A stretch of DNA of 64,000 nucleotides, from the NCBI GenBank assembly GCA_001972305.1, contig BDDD01000993.1:124001-188000 (forward strand), read 5' to 3'. Source of the stretch: Cephalotus follicularis. Lineage: Eukaryota > Streptophyta > Magnoliopsida > Oxalidales > Cephalotaceae. Below, one piece after another: positions 32,101-43,280 of this stretch. The position numbers were made by a program, and so were the translations under genes. The notes under the pieces are model-generated. The model ran no database searches, was not told the origin of the DNA, and saw only the letters and a list, made by a program, of their open reading frames with translations. The number at the start of each line of letters is the position of its first letter. The stretch's first letter is position 1.

Positions 32101-34268
32101 TTACATGGTCAGGGGCCGCATTGGATCCACATTGAGCTTGTGGACCATTATCTCTAGGCTGATCCCCGAGACTTTCTTTGTCGACCAGAAAAGTCATTTG
32201 CACCTAGGTCTGGCAGGGGGTCGTGCCTGCAATGACGGACAAGTCAATGGATCCCAAAGGATGGACCATCTCTCCCGCAAAGCATAGCAGATGAGTCTTT
32301 ACTGGCTTTAACTGGTCATCTGGAATTCTCAACTGATCAAAAGCCAGCTTGTAGAGGATGTCCGTCGAGCTTCTACTGTCGAGGAGGATTCTCTTTATGG
32401 TGAATAACTCCACCTGAAGAGTGACCACCACTGGATCGTCATGAAAAAGACGTACTCCCTCCAAGTCCGCCTCTGAGAAGGATATTACCTCCTCTTCTCC
32501 ACCAATCTTCAACCTTTTTTCCATGAGTGTGTTGTTGTTGCACGGAAAATGTTTGTCTGGCATAAGCTTTTCTAGCCCAATTATGATCGCCGCTAGATGC
32601 GACCCCTCCAGAGATGGTGTGTATCACACCCCTGGGTTGTTGCTCCACTTCTTGCTCTAGAGCTTCTTCTCCGCACTCTCTTCTTCCCTGGGGAGCATCT
32701 CTATCTACATACTTCCTTAGGTGACCTTTGCGGATCAGATCCTCTATCTGATTGTTCAAATGCCTACACTCCTCCGTGTCATGTCCATGATCACGATGGT
32801 AACGGCAATATTTGTTTGAGTCCCTCTTGTCTGCTGGGGATCTCAATGGTTCTAACCACTGGAATGAGACTCTTTCCTTCTCCACTACCAGTATTCTGGT
32901 CTGCGTCTCCAAGAGAGGGGCAAAATTGTTGTAGTTGGGGATTGGTGTTCCCCATTTCTGTGACTCATCCCTCTTGGAGAGCTTGTGCCTTAGGTCATCT
33001 TTTGTCAGCTCAACCCCCCTCCACTCCCTCCCTCATTCTCTTTTGTTTCTTCTCTGGAACACTTCTTAAGTACTCCTCTTTCTCCTGATGGTCAAACCAT
33101 GAGGTCTTCTACTTCCTAGCTGCCAACCCCTCCTCTACATTTACATATTTCTCTGCTCTTCTGAGGAGGTTTGTCATATCATGAGCTGGCTTCTTCATCA
33201 GTGAGAAGGTGAATGGCGAGTTGTCTCTCAACCCGCTGTTCAAAGCTGCCAAAGCGAAGGACGACTCCAAGTCCTTCACCATCAGAGACTCCTTATTAAA
33301 CCGAGTTAGGTAGTCTCTGAGGGACTCATTCTTCCCCTGCACCACATTGATCAGATGATTTGAATTCTTTCTCTGAGAGGTGCTATTTAGGAATTTTGTG
33401 ACGAACATCTCCCTGAACTGCTCGAAGTTCGCCACTGACTTTGGGGGTAACGTGGTGTATCACGTCTGAGCTGCTCCTGTCAACGTCATCGGAAATCCAC
33501 GGCAGAGGACCGCGTCTGAGGCTTAATTCACCAGTATAATCTGAGTATAAAACCTCACATGTTGTATGGGATCAGATGACCCATCATATTCTCTGAATGT
33601 GGGAAGTCTGAACCCTCTTGGAATGCTCTCCCTTAGTATCTCTGGAGCGAAGGGAGTGCAGTTTAGATTCCTCACCTCTGATAGGTACCCCCTAGTCTGC
33701 TCAGCTCCTCTGAGCCTCCTCTCTATCTCTGCAAACCTCTTATTCATGGTCTGCTCAATATCCTTCAAGTTCTTAGTATTGCTAGAAACCTGAGATGGCC
33801 CTGGTCTGACCGAATAGTATGAGTAGCTCCTCACTCTTGACTCAATTCTATGAGAAGCATAGGAACGTGCAGGAGGCTCCTCTGCTTCTGGTGAATAGTC
33901 TGAGTAGTCCTCCTCCATTGGGTCTTGCTCGAGTAAATCCTGTTGGAGATCATAGTTATAGTCCCTAGCGCTGGAGGACTCTGCTCGTAGAGATGTATCA
34001 ATCTCTAACCGCCTTAGAGGGCGCGTGGCCCTCCTTTGCAAGTTCCGCCTAGCCTCTAGAGATTGTTGTAGTTTCGGAGCTGGTCTGCTTGGTCTAGCCT
34101 GTTCCTGGGGGGCTGGTGGGCTTGGTCCAGCCTGATTTTGGCTGGCCAAGTTGTTTGTCAGCAAGGTTGTGAGTTTCCCCGTCTCTTGGAGGAGTTGGTT
34201 AAACTGATCTCCGATGAGAGGAGCTTGGCTGGGAGTGGCTGCGGATTGGTGATTCTTCTCGGAGGCAT
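29139..34268 (-). pseudogene. Element 2 gag-pol, heavily eroded
   Basis: Gag starts near 34268 (MPPRR) with an early frameshift; the gag domain is at 33780-33110 and ends LAARK before TAG at 33109-33111. The Cys/His cluster is near 32800 and the protease (ILLDSRSSTDIL, the motif's Gly changed to Arg) near 32390. About 0.4 kb between protease and RT is deleted (junction about 32190). RT (YIDDM near 31650) and the first RNase H lie at 31880-30880, aRNH at about 30830-30480 and integrase at 30430-29139. Many stops and frameshifts interrupt it, so no functional polyprotein is possible. Confidence 0.85.
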
Positions 34269-34318
34269 TGTTGAATGAATTGAAACAACTAATGTCGTTT
34301 CCCACAGACGGCGCCAAC

Positions 34319-34789
34319 TGTTGATACTGAAATCAATTATACAACAGTCCTCCACGTGTGAAGGTTTGATTTGTTAGAGAAAACGCGTTGGATGCTCCGA
34401 AGAAGATAGTGGATTGGTGTTCTTTAGTCTTCCCTGCACACAAAGAAAGCAAATAATCGAAAGTTCAGGAGATTTTCCTCCTGGGACACTCTGATGCTTA
34501 AGTCAGTTGTTGTGCAGAGAAAATAGTAAGTGTGAATGGCAAATTGCTCGACCCTCCCTCAGTCTTTTTTGGGAGTATTTATAACCTTACCTGGCTGTAA
34601 CGTCTGCTAACATCATGGTTGAGTTACTGGTCCCTTGGCAATGGCCGGGATTCCAGGCCATTACTTTATTGTGGGTGGAGGCGTTTTGTCCTCCATTATG
34701 ACCACGTATTTGGTCATTTTTATCCGTAATTGTGGGTATTAAAGGACACGTGTCAATGCTTTAATAATAGATGAATTGTTCCCATATCA
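34319..34789 (-). mobile_element. Element 2, 5' LTR
   Basis: TGTTGATACTG...CCCATATCA, 471 bp. TATAAATA at 34583-34576 (minus). The primer-site remnant GGCGCCGTCTGTGGGAAACG follows on the minus strand at about 34317-34298. The right flank is ATTAG. Confidence 0.92.
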
Positions 34790-34794
34790 ATTAG

Positions 34795-35190
34795 ATTATA
34801 TACTCTCTTAATTGAACTATTTATGATTTTACACTTTTAACAACCAAAATGAGGTTATTTTATTACATTATTCATTTCAAAAAATTAAAATTACGTATTT
34901 TGGTTATATTATATATTTCTTTTTAGAATTATATGTAATACCTAAAATAATATATGCAAAAAATTCCAAACTTAATATTGTTATTTTATCAATTTATTTA
35001 ATAAGATTTCTATTACTCCCTATTTTGCTTAATATATAGTTATTTTGTTGGAGACTTCAACGTCTAACATATATGTAATTTTGATTGTTGAATTGTATCT
35101 AAATACAAAATATTACAATTTGTTTTTCGGGTAACTTTAGATCCATTCATTTTTTAAATTATAATAAAAGATAAAAGATGAATGATGAAT
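34795..35190. other. AT-rich spacer
   Basis: Strongly AT-rich sequence without open frames or recognisable repeats. Confidence 0.7.
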
Positions 35191-35195
35191 GATTA

Positions 35196-35891
35196 TGTTG
35201 ATGCAAAAATCATTTCCTCAACAGTATCATACGTGGGGAACTTTGATTTGTTGAAGGAAACGCTGAGATATGCCCGAGAAGAAGGTTAAATGGTTGTCCC
35301 TGCACAAATGAACGAACAAGTCGTAGGTCCATGAGGTTGATCTCCCGGGGACACTCCGACGCTCAAGTTAGACACTGTACATGAATTCTAGGTTCTTTAG
35401 AATGTAAAAATGGCTGACACAAAGTACTTTAAAGTGTTAAAGTAGCCGACTTGAGTTATGTGTTTGATTCCGATATTTATAGTGTCGAATTATAACTGTT
35501 TGAGCATGAATCTCGGAGGTGATTGTTGTCCCCTAAGGAAATGTCGAGAATCTCGAGATTTCTCTTGTCTCCACCTGATTTTACGTAACTGCTTGCTGAT
35601 TTTACGGAGGTAACTCCTTGAAATGCTGGTTGTCTTTAAGACCTTATTCTGTGTAGGAAGAGGATATCCTCAGAAATACCGCTGATGATCTGGGCTGGGG
35701 TCCTCTGGAGAACCACCGAGGATCGTTGCTAAGGTCCTCGGGAAAACTGTCGAGAGTCTCACATGTTTCCTTAGCTGAAATTAATGAACTTCCTCTATCT
35801 GGTATTCACGCAAGTTTTAATTCACTTACGCACGTGACAATATCTATAGAAGACACGTATCACTTTTATAGATTGATTTTTTGCTCTATCA
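35196..35891 (-). mobile_element. Tat-family solo LTR (TSD GATTA)
   Basis: TGTTGATGCAAAAATC...GCTCTATCA, 696 bp, is flanked by GATTA at 35191-35195 and 35892-35896. It resembles the element 1 LTR at both ends and in the internal block GGGACACTCCGACGCTCAAG, with a TATAAATA box at 35481-35474 (minus). No interior remains. The small plus-strand ORF across its end is incidental. Confidence 0.88.
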
Positions 35892-35896
35892 GATTA

Positions 35897-36184
35897 TATT
35901 ATACTTGTGCAAAAGTGATTATAAAAACATAACATAGATATTGAGAAAAGAGAGGTGGTTACGTGTACAAGTAGCTCAATGTTCATGTTGCCAAGTACAT
36001 ATTCTATGAAAAATGTATTTTTTTTCTCCAACTATTTAACTTCAAATTAACTATGTATTTAATTTCCAATCAATATTGTTGATATAGAACTTGTATTATC
36101 ATTTTTTTTAAACTCTTTCTTCTAATATAAAAGATTCTATATTTTTCGTTTAATAAATAATTTTTGTTTCTTCATTCAACTTTT
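35897..36184. other. AT-rich spacer before element 3
   Basis: AT-rich sequence without visible features. Confidence 0.7.
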
Positions 36185-36189
36185 ACACT
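36185..36189. repeat. TSD of element 3, left copy (ACACT)
   Basis: Matches 52016-52020 exactly. Confidence 0.9.
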
Positions 36190-37054
36190 TGATATGGGGA
36201 AAAATTGAATTAAACCAGAAACGACACGTGTCCTCTGTAGACACAGCCAAATGTTCAAGAGTTTCAAAGGTTGTACCAACTCAAGTCAGAGGAAGCTTAT
36301 TAACTAAGGAAACAGTGACATGTGGAGAATTCCTCCTCGACATAGGTGCCGAGGAGCCACCCCGCGGTTGTCATGCAAAGATTACTCTCCTCGGCATCAA
36401 AGCTGAGGACCCCCTCTGAAGCATCAGTGCCGAGAACCTCCTCGGCTACATAGCAGAAAACCACTCTTTTCAAGCACAAGTCTATGAAGAAACTCTAGAC
36501 GTTGAAGACCTTGAAGGAAGGGACTGAATACCTCAGTAGCATCACTACGGTTTGCCTCCTCGGCAGATTTGTGGCAGAGGATCCCCTCTTCATTTATGGA
36601 ATGAAGCCATGAAGTTAGCCTACTCTTCAGGGATCCATATCTTCCAAGTATAGAAGATAAGATACAATTAACAACCTACAAGGAAAGTGGCGATAAATCA
36701 GGTGGAGATAAGGGAAATCCCGAGATCCTCGGCATTTCCTTAGGGGACAGCCATCACCTCCGCTTTTCACGCTCAGACAGTTACAAACCAGTCCTATAAA
36801 TACAAGAATCAAACACAAATCAAAGGTCAGCCATTTTTACATTGCAAAGAACCTTATACCCTCTGCACATTGTCTAACTTGAGCGTCGGAGTGTCCCCGG
36901 AAGAACAACCTCCTGGACCTTCCACCAGTTTGTTACTTTGTGCAGGAATCAGAGATCGACGTCTTCCTCCCTGGCATCCTTTTTGAGCGTTTCTCTTAAC
37001 AAATTAAAGTCCTCCACGTAGGATACTGTTGAGAAAAGGATTTTTGTATCAACA
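36190..37054 (+). mobile_element. Element 3, 5' LTR
   Basis: TGATATGGGGAA...TATCAACA. It has a G-box (ACACGTGTCC) about 33 nt from its start, TATAAATA at 36795-36802 and the block CTTGAGCGTCGGAGTGTCCC in the transcribed part. Confidence 0.93.
36795..36802 (+). promoter_or_regulatory. TATA box of the element 3 LTR
   Basis: TATAAATA in GTCCTATAAATACAAG. The same octamer occurs in every Tat LTR of the window. Confidence 0.7.
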
Positions 37055-37055
37055 G

Positions 37056-37078
37056 TTGACGCCGTCTGTGCGAAACGC
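37056..37078 (+). other. Element 3 primer binding site (mutated)
   Basis: TTGACGCCGTCTGTGCGAAACG follows the 5' LTR after one base. It corresponds to the TTGGCGCCGTCTGTGGGAA of the other elements with G-to-A and G-to-C changes, so priming efficiency is doubtful. Confidence 0.65.
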
Positions 37079-37099
37079 AGCAAAAAGTCATCAACAACC

Positions 37100-38365
37100 A
37101 TGCCTCCAAGGAAGAACAACCAGGTTGGAGCCACAGGTAGCCAACAACAGGAGGTCGCAGCTCCTCACCCTGAAGCCGCTCAAGTGGCGGCCCAAGAACA
37201 AGCTCCTGTCACAGGGGAGCAGCTCAATCAACTCCTCCAGGGAATGAAGCGTATTACTGATCTATTGGTCACCACTTTAGCCAACCAACAGCAGTAAGTC
37301 GGGCCCACTCAGCAAGTGGTCTGAGGAGTATCTGGTCCCCATAGACCAGAGGTGGAGGTACGGCACCCACGAGGTGCCAGGCGAAACCCGTCGAGGGGAG
37401 ACGAACTTCCCCTTAGGCAGTCAGGGGACAACGTTCCCCTGGGAAGGAGGCCTAAGATCAATGCATCTCAGAGGGCGGAGTCCTCGACTGCTCGGGATCA
37501 CCCAAACGATCCCAGGAGAGTGCATCCTCAGCACCAGGCCATGGATGTGGATCCTCGGCAGGAAGCCAGGGGAGCAGAGGAAGCACAAGTGCGTTCCAAT
37601 GCTCTGCGTAGAGCTGGCACGGCGCGAGGAAGTAGGGTTGACCCCCCAGCCTCAGCAGCTGGAGGATCACGTGTTTCTAGCAGAGCTAGGAACATAGAAG
37701 ATGTGGAGCAAGCAGTGGATAGAAGGCTTACAGAGTTGGAAAGGAGGTTCCGAGGAGTGGAACAGCACCGGGGGCATCTATCCGAGGTGCGAAATATTAG
37801 CGCCCACCCCTTCACATCCGAGATCATGGCAGAGCAAGTCCCCAGCGGGTTCCGAAACCCGAGCCTTGATAAGTACGATGGGTCCACGGACCCCATCCAA
37901 CATGTGCGCTCTTACATTCAGGCTATGTGGATGTACCAGGCCTCGGATGCCATGCTTTGCCGAGGATTCCCAGTGACCTTGATTGGAGCTGCCCAGTCAT
38001 GGTATTTTACCTTGACGAGGAATTCAGTGAAGAGCTTCGATCAGTTTATGGAACTGTTCGTAACCAAGTTCCTCAACAGCACCACGCAGAGGAGAAACTC
38101 TACCCACCTCATCAACGTGGTGCAGGGTAAAGATGAGTCGCTGAGGGACTCCCTCACAAGATTCAACAAGGAATCCCTCACAGTGAAAGACCTGGAGCCA
38201 TCTTTTGCACTGGCAGCCTTAAACAACGGGCTGAGAAGTAACTCGTCGTTCACCTTCTCCCTGTTGAAAAAACTGACCAAGGACATGGCAGACCTGCTAA
38301 AGAGGGCGGAGAGATATGTCAACGCCGAGGAAGAGATGGCGGCCAGAAAACAAAAGATGCCCTGA
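37100..38365 (+). pseudogene. Element 3 gag
   Basis: MPPRKN start at 37100. A single frame runs to TGA at 38363-38365, with internal TAA (37295) and TGA (about 37319) stops. The gag domain covers about 37800-38350: PSGFRNPSLDKYDGSTDPIQHV, SWYFTLTRNSVKSFDQFMELF, FLNSTTQRRN, VVQGKDESLRDSLTRFNKESL and the end YVNAEEEMAARKQKMP. The frame continues in phase past the stop into the Cys/His and protease region, so gag and pol were one reading frame. Confidence 0.88.
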
Positions 38366-39694
38366 TCAAGCCATCAGGAGGAGAAAGGGGGGCATTCACA
38401 AAATGCCCCAGATAGGAACGAGAAGAGGAAGGAGAGGTCAGACCTGTCCAAGGAAGACCTCAGACACAAACTCTCCAGACTTGAGGGTTCATCCAGGGGA
38501 GGGGCACCAATCCCATCTTACAACACTTTTGCCCCCCTCCTGGACACTCGTACCAGGATACTTGCTGTGGAGCAAGATAAAGTCCCTTTCCAGTGGCCTG
38601 AGAAGCTGACGACCCCGACAGAGAACATGAATGTTGAGAAGTACTGTCGGTATCATCGTGACCACGGGCACGATACAGAGGAATACAGGCAGCTGAAAAA
38701 TCAGATTGAGGACCTGATTAGAAAGGGGCATCTGCACAAGTATGTGGACAGAGATGCTCCCCAAGGAAGGAGGGAGCAGAGAAGAGAAGAGGCTCTTCGA
38801 CAACAAGAGGAGCGACAGGAGCAGCAGCAACCCAAAGGTGTCATCCACACCATCTCTGGGGGGGTCGCATCTGAGGGCGACCACACAAATGCAAGAAAGG
38901 CCTATAGGAGACAGTCCCTAGCTGTGCAACAAGTCCCTCACAGCAAAAGGCTCAAAACTGGTGGAGACGAGGAGGTGATAACCTTCTCAGAGGTGGACTA
39001 TGAGGGAGTACGTCTCCCTCACGATGATCCAGTGGTGGCAACTCTTCTGGTGGAACTCTTTACCATGAAGAGGATCCTTATTGACAGTGGCAGCTCGTCC
39101 GATATCCTATACAAACACGCATTTGATTAGCTGAGGATACCGGCAAACCAGCTAAAGCCCGTAAAGACTCCACTGGTTGGCTTCACAGGTGAGACGATCC
39201 ATCTTCTGGGATCTATCAACCTGTCCGTGGTTGCAGGCACGGCCCCACGCCAGACTCAGGTAGAGATGACGTTCCTGGTGGTTGATACCCCAAGCCCTTA
39301 CAATGTTATAGTAGGGCGACCAGGTCTGAACTTGTTGGAGGCAATAGTGTCTACGAGGCACTTAGTGGTGAAGTTTCCAACAAGGTTTGGTGTGGGGGAG
39401 ATCAGAGGAGATCAACAGGCAGCAAAGCAGTGTTACAAAACTGTCATCTCGGATAAGGGGAAGGGCAAGGTTCTCCCCATAGCAAACGCGGAGCTCAGAG
39501 GAGACCTGGAACCAGAGCGTCCACAGCCTGTTGAAGATGTGCTCCAAGTGCCCATGGAAGAGGGCAACAATGAGAAAGTGCTCCAAGTTGGCTCACAACT
39601 TGGAGAGGCAGAGAAAGGGGAATTAATAACATTCCTCCGAGATAATAAGGATGTTTTTGCATGGTCGGCCGAGGAGGTCCCTGGATTAGCCTAG
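38366..39694 (+). pseudogene. Element 3 Cys/His linker and protease
   Basis: In phase with gag. KYCRYHRDHGHDTEE is the altered knuckle region; its following Cys is Tyr here (EEYRQ). SGGVASEGD crosses a seven-G run where element 1 has eight. The protease motif is LIDSGSSSDILYKHAF near 39080-39127, interrupted by TAG at 39128, with the flap-side block TFLVVDTPSPYNVIVGRPGL at about 39270. A TAG at 39692 and a frameshift near 39665-39690 separate it from RT. Confidence 0.85.
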
Positions 39695-42633
39695 ACGTAA
39701 TGGTTCACAAGCTAAGTGTGGACCCAGCCAGGCCCCCGACCAGACAAAAGAAGAGGAATTTTGCCCCAGAGAGGCAGCAGGCAATAGCAGAGGAGGTGAG
39801 CAAGCTGTTGCAGGCAGGTTTCATAAGAGAAGTGCACTACTCAGACTGGCTGGCGAATCCAGTGCTAGTCAAAAAAGCCAATGGCAAATGGAGGATGTGC
39901 ATAGACTTCACGGACCTCAACAAAGCTTGCCCAAAGGATCACTTCCCTCTCCCAAAAATAGACCAGCTGGTAGACGCAACCTCGAGTTACAGAATATTAA
40001 GCTTCTTGGACGCTTACTCAAGATATAATCAAATCCCCATGTACAAGACTGATGAGAACAAGACAGCGTTCATAACAGACCGAGGAATGTACTGCTACAA
40101 GGTTATGCCCTTTGGCTTGAAGAATGCAGGGGCCACCTACCAGCGCCTGGTGAACAAAATTTTTGAGCCTCAGATTGGAAAAAATATGGAGGTCTACATC
40201 GACGACATGCTCGTCAAGACCCCAGCCAGGAGCCCCTACATAAAGGACTTAGATGAGACGTTTGAGGTGTTGAGAAGATATAATATGAAGCTCAATCCGT
40301 CCAAGTGCACGTTTGGGGTCACCTCGGGAAAGTTCCTCGGATTCATGGTCTCTAGCAGAGGGATAGAGGCCAACCCAGAGAAGATCTCAGCAATTCAAAG
40401 CATGAGGCCACCTCAAACCATCAGGGACGTCCAGAGGTTAAATGGGAAGATTGCAGCCCTGAGCAGGTTTGTGTCCAAGTCGGCAGAGAAGTGCCTCCCA
40501 TTCTTCAAAATACTTAGAGATCCCAAGGGATTCTCTTGGTCAGACGACTGTCAAGCAGCCTTCGACAAGTTGAAGGAATACCTGGCTTCCCCACCTCTGA
40601 TCTCGAAACCTAAGGATGGGGAAAACTTGTATTTATACCTTGCGGCCACCTCGGACGCAGTGAGTGCAGTGCTGGTCAGAGAAGAGGAGAAAGTTCAAAA
40701 GCCAGTATACTATGTGAGCAAGGCTCTGAACGATGCTGAGGGAAGGTACCCAGAGGTGGAGAAGTTTGCTTATGCTTTGATCATCTCGGCCAGAAAATTG
40801 AGGCCTTATTTTCAAGCCCATACAATCAAGGTTCTGACTGACAAACCGCTTAAACAAGTTCTCGCAAAACCTGACACCTTGGGCAGGCTAATCAAATGGT
40901 CAGTCGAACTAGGCGAGTATGATGTGAAGTTTGAAGCCAGACCAGTAATTAAATCACAGGTACTGGCCGACTTCGTTGGAGACAATACACCTACGGAGTG
41001 TATGGAGGAGACCCCTTCCGAGAGCGAGAAGGGGATGTGGAAATTGTCAGTAGATGGATCTTCCTGCCTCACTGGCAGTGGGGCAGGGTTAGTATTGATG
41101 AGCCCGGATGGTTGGACGTTGGAGTACGCTCTGAGGTTCAAGTTTAAAGCTACAAATAACGAAGCTGAGTGGGAAGCTCTGATAGCTGGACTGACAATTG
41201 CAAAGAACTTGGAGGTGCAAAAGATAGAAGCCTCCAGTGATTCTCAGCTAGTGGTTGGTTTGGCAAATGGGGAGTATGAGGCCAGAGAAGACCTTATGGT
41301 AAAATACTTATCCCATTTTCAGGGCATGAAGTCAGCATTCGAAGTTTTAAGAATTGTGAAGGTACCCAGAGCAGAAAACGTCCGAGCAGACCAGTTATCA
41401 AAACTAGCAACGGCAGAGGAGTTGGAGAAAAATCAAACCGTGCTAGTAGACTACCTGGACAGGCCAACCATCTCTGAAGTAGATGTGATGGACATAGATG
41501 TACCGCATGAGCCAAACTGGATGACTCCCTTTATCAATTGGCTAAGGGACGGGACCCTGCCCGAGGATCCCGTGGAGGCGAGGAAGCTAGTCTACAGAGC
41601 AAACAGATTCCAATTCCGAGATGGGATCCTCTATAAAAGATCCTTCTCATTTCCTTGGCTGAGGTGCTTGAACCCCTCAGAGGCTGACTACGCCCTAAGG
41701 GAGGTCCATGAAGGAATCTGTGGCAACCACATTGGGGGCAGGACATTGTCTCACAAGCTGTTGAGGCAAGGTTACTACTGGCCGACTATGCATCAAGATG
41801 CTATAAACTTAGTGAGGAAGTGTGATAAGTGCCAGAGGAACGCCAATATAAGCAAGAAGCCTTCTCAACCTCTGACATCTGTTACAGCCCCATGGCCCTT
41901 CGCACAATGGGGAATAGACTTCGTTGGACCATTACCTATGGCAACAGGCCAGAGGAAGTTTCTCGTTGTAGTGGTTGATTACTTCACTAAGTGGGTGGAA
42001 GCAGAACCTCTGGCTACAATTACAGAGAAGAACATGGAGAGCTTTGTATGGAAGTCAATCATCTGCAGATTCGGAGTCCCAAGGACAATTATCACTGACA
42101 ATGGTAAGCAGTTTGATTGCCAAGCCTTCCGTGACTTTTGCAAAGAATGGAGGATAGAGCATAGGCTCGCATCAGTAGCCTACCCCCAAAGCAATGGTCA
42201 AGCCGAGGTGATCAACAGAGAAATAATCTTGGGCTTGAAGAAGCGCTTAGAATATAGTAAAGGAAGATGGACCGATGAGCTACCAAGCGTTCTATGGGCA
42301 TACAGGACAACTCCTCGGACTACTACTGGTGAATCCCCATACAGTCTATGTTTCGGAGCAGAGGCTATGATACCAGTAGAGGTTGGAATACAATCTCCAA
42401 GAGTTGTACATTTCACTGAAGATAATAATGAAGAAGGTCTCAGATGCATCCTCGACCTAGTGGAAGAGCTCAAATACAAGGCTGCAATCAGAGTTGCAGC
42501 CTACCAGCAGAGGGTAAGCCATTACTATAACAAAAGAGTAAGCCCCAGACCACTAAGGCAAGGAGATCTAGTCCTACGCAACTCAGCCGTCACAGATCCT
42601 ACTGGTACCAGAGGAAAGCTAGCCCCTGCCTAG
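39661..42633 (+). CDS. Element 3 RT, RNase H, aRNH and integrase (990-codon open frame)
   Basis: This is the longest intact pol frame in the window. RT spans residues about 40-250, with MCIDFTDLNKACPKDHFPLP and catalytic YIDDM near 178. The first RNase H (about 320-430) begins LYLAATSDAVSAVL, lacking the usual Asp. aRNH (about 460-590) has VDGSS, EAEWEAL, SDSQLVV and RADQLSKLA. The integrase has HEGICGNH and CDKC (about 680-725) and the DDE residues in WGIDFVG (about 752), TDNGKQF (about 812) and NGQAEVINRE (about 848). A TAG at 42631 replaces the Trp of PAWEGPYK; the remaining C-terminus is open to 42756. The ATG used here is internal, because the frame was part of one polyprotein. Confidence 0.9.
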   Translation: MVGRGGPWISLDVMVHKLSVDPARPPTRQKKRNFAPERQQAIAEEVSKLLQAGFIREVHYSDWLANPVLVKKANGKWRMCIDFTDLNKACPKDHFPLPKIDQLVDATSSYRILSFLDAYSRYNQIPMYKTDENKTAFITDRGMYCYKVMPFGLKNAGATYQRLVNKIFEPQIGKNMEVYIDDMLVKTPARSPYIKDLDETFEVLRRYNMKLNPSKCTFGVTSGKFLGFMVSSRGIEANPEKISAIQSMRPPQTIRDVQRLNGKIAALSRFVSKSAEKCLPFFKILRDPKGFSWSDDCQAAFDKLKEYLASPPLISKPKDGENLYLYLAATSDAVSAVLVREEEKVQKPVYYVSKALNDAEGRYPEVEKFAYALIISARKLRPYFQAHTIKVLTDKPLKQVLAKPDTLGRLIKWSVELGEYDVKFEARPVIKSQVLADFVGDNTPTECMEETPSESEKGMWKLSVDGSSCLTGSGAGLVLMSPDGWTLEYALRFKFKATNNEAEWEALIAGLTIAKNLEVQKIEASSDSQLVVGLANGEYEAREDLMVKYLSHFQGMKSAFEVLRIVKVPRAENVRADQLSKLATAEELEKNQTVLVDYLDRPTISEVDVMDIDVPHEPNWMTPFINWLRDGTLPEDPVEARKLVYRANRFQFRDGILYKRSFSFPWLRCLNPSEADYALREVHEGICGNHIGGRTLSHKLLRQGYYWPTMHQDAINLVRKCDKCQRNANISKKPSQPLTSVTAPWPFAQWGIDFVGPLPMATGQRKFLVVVVDYFTKWVEAEPLATITEKNMESFVWKSIICRFGVPRTIITDNGKQFDCQAFRDFCKEWRIEHRLASVAYPQSNGQAEVINREIILGLKKRLEYSKGRWTDELPSVLWAYRTTPRTTTGESPYSLCFGAEAMIPVEVGIQSPRVVHFTEDNNEEGLRCILDLVEELKYKAAIRVAAYQQRVSHYYNKRVSPRPLRQGDLVLRNSAVTDPTGTRGKLAPA

Positions 42634-42756
42634 GAAGGTCCATACAAGATCAAAAGGGTCCTCCGCCCAGGAACATTCAAACTTGAAACTTTGGGGGGTA
42701 GGGAGATTGCCAAAGCTTGGAATGCCGAGCATCTGAGGAAGTACTATCAATGATTG
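42634..42756 (+). pseudogene. Element 3 integrase C-terminal tail after a TAG
   Basis: EGPYKIKRVLRPGTFKLETL and AWNAEHLRKYYQ continue in phase after the TAG at 42631-42633 to TGA. It is the normal pol C-terminus, now separated by a nonsense change. Confidence 0.85.
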
Positions 42757-42934
42757 TAAGATATTTTGAATGAAGTTTGAATTTTTCAAGATTTGTTCAA
42801 GATTTGTGTTCAATATTATATTTCCAAGTTTGCAAGGGACCGGAGGTCCAATGTTCATGTCCTCAAACCTCTGAACAACCACCGGTAAGCTCCCTCAGTT
42901 TTTACTTTGTACATCTTGGATCACGCCCCCAATG

Positions 42935-43160
42935 GGGCACCTAGAGATCCAAAGCTTCCTAAGTCTTACGGAGACTAACCCTCAAAAAGAAAGCCTCCTT
43001 CCGAGGAGCCTACAAAAGCCTCCTTCCGAGGAGCATACAAAAGCCTCCTTCCGAGGAGCATACAGAAGCTTCCTTCCGAGGAACCCCCCTATACTCATCA
43101 ACAAAGACTCCTTCCGAGGAGCACGCCCAAAGACTTCCAAGGAAGCACTAAGACTCCTCA
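42935..43160. repeat. Hairpin array between the convergent genes, element 3
   Basis: AAAGCCTCCTTCCGAGGAGC recurs about five times, with CTTCCAAGGAAG and CCCCCAATGGGGC variants. Each is a short hairpin with a CTCC/GGAG-type stem. The position matches the arrays of elements 1 and 2, but the stem and loop sequences differ. Confidence 0.75.
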
Positions 43161-43194
43161 GAGAGCAAATTCTGGTCGGCAACACCATAGGAAC

Positions 43195-43280
43195 TTGTCC
43201 AACCAGACCTAAAGTCGTGACTTGAAAGGCGAATCCATGGGAACTCGTAACGATCAAGCTCGTCGGACTGAGCACTTTAA
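43195..43280 (-). other. Conserved non-coding block between the convergent genes
   Basis: On the minus strand it reads GATCGTTACGAGTTCCC followed by ATGGATTCGCCTTTCAAG. Closely matching blocks are at 11760-11810 and 13500-13550 (element 1) and 28426-28475 (element 2). It is more alike among the three elements than the sequence around it and has no shared open frame. Confidence 0.65.

Larger units (their letters stand above)
20833..34789 (-). mobile_element. Element 2: complete but old Tat-type retrotransposon with nested solo LTRs
   Basis: Two 471-bp LTRs are flanked by a perfect TSD ATTAG (20828-20832 and 34790-34794). Gag-Pol is on the minus strand (about 34268 down to 29139). The antisense gene is on the plus strand (22955-27994). 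Two gypsy solo LTRs (21356-22475 and 23205-25980) inserted later, each with its own TSD. By eye the LTRs differ at roughly one base in ten, clearly more than in elements 1 and 3, which fits the heavy decay of its genes. Confidence 0.92.
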
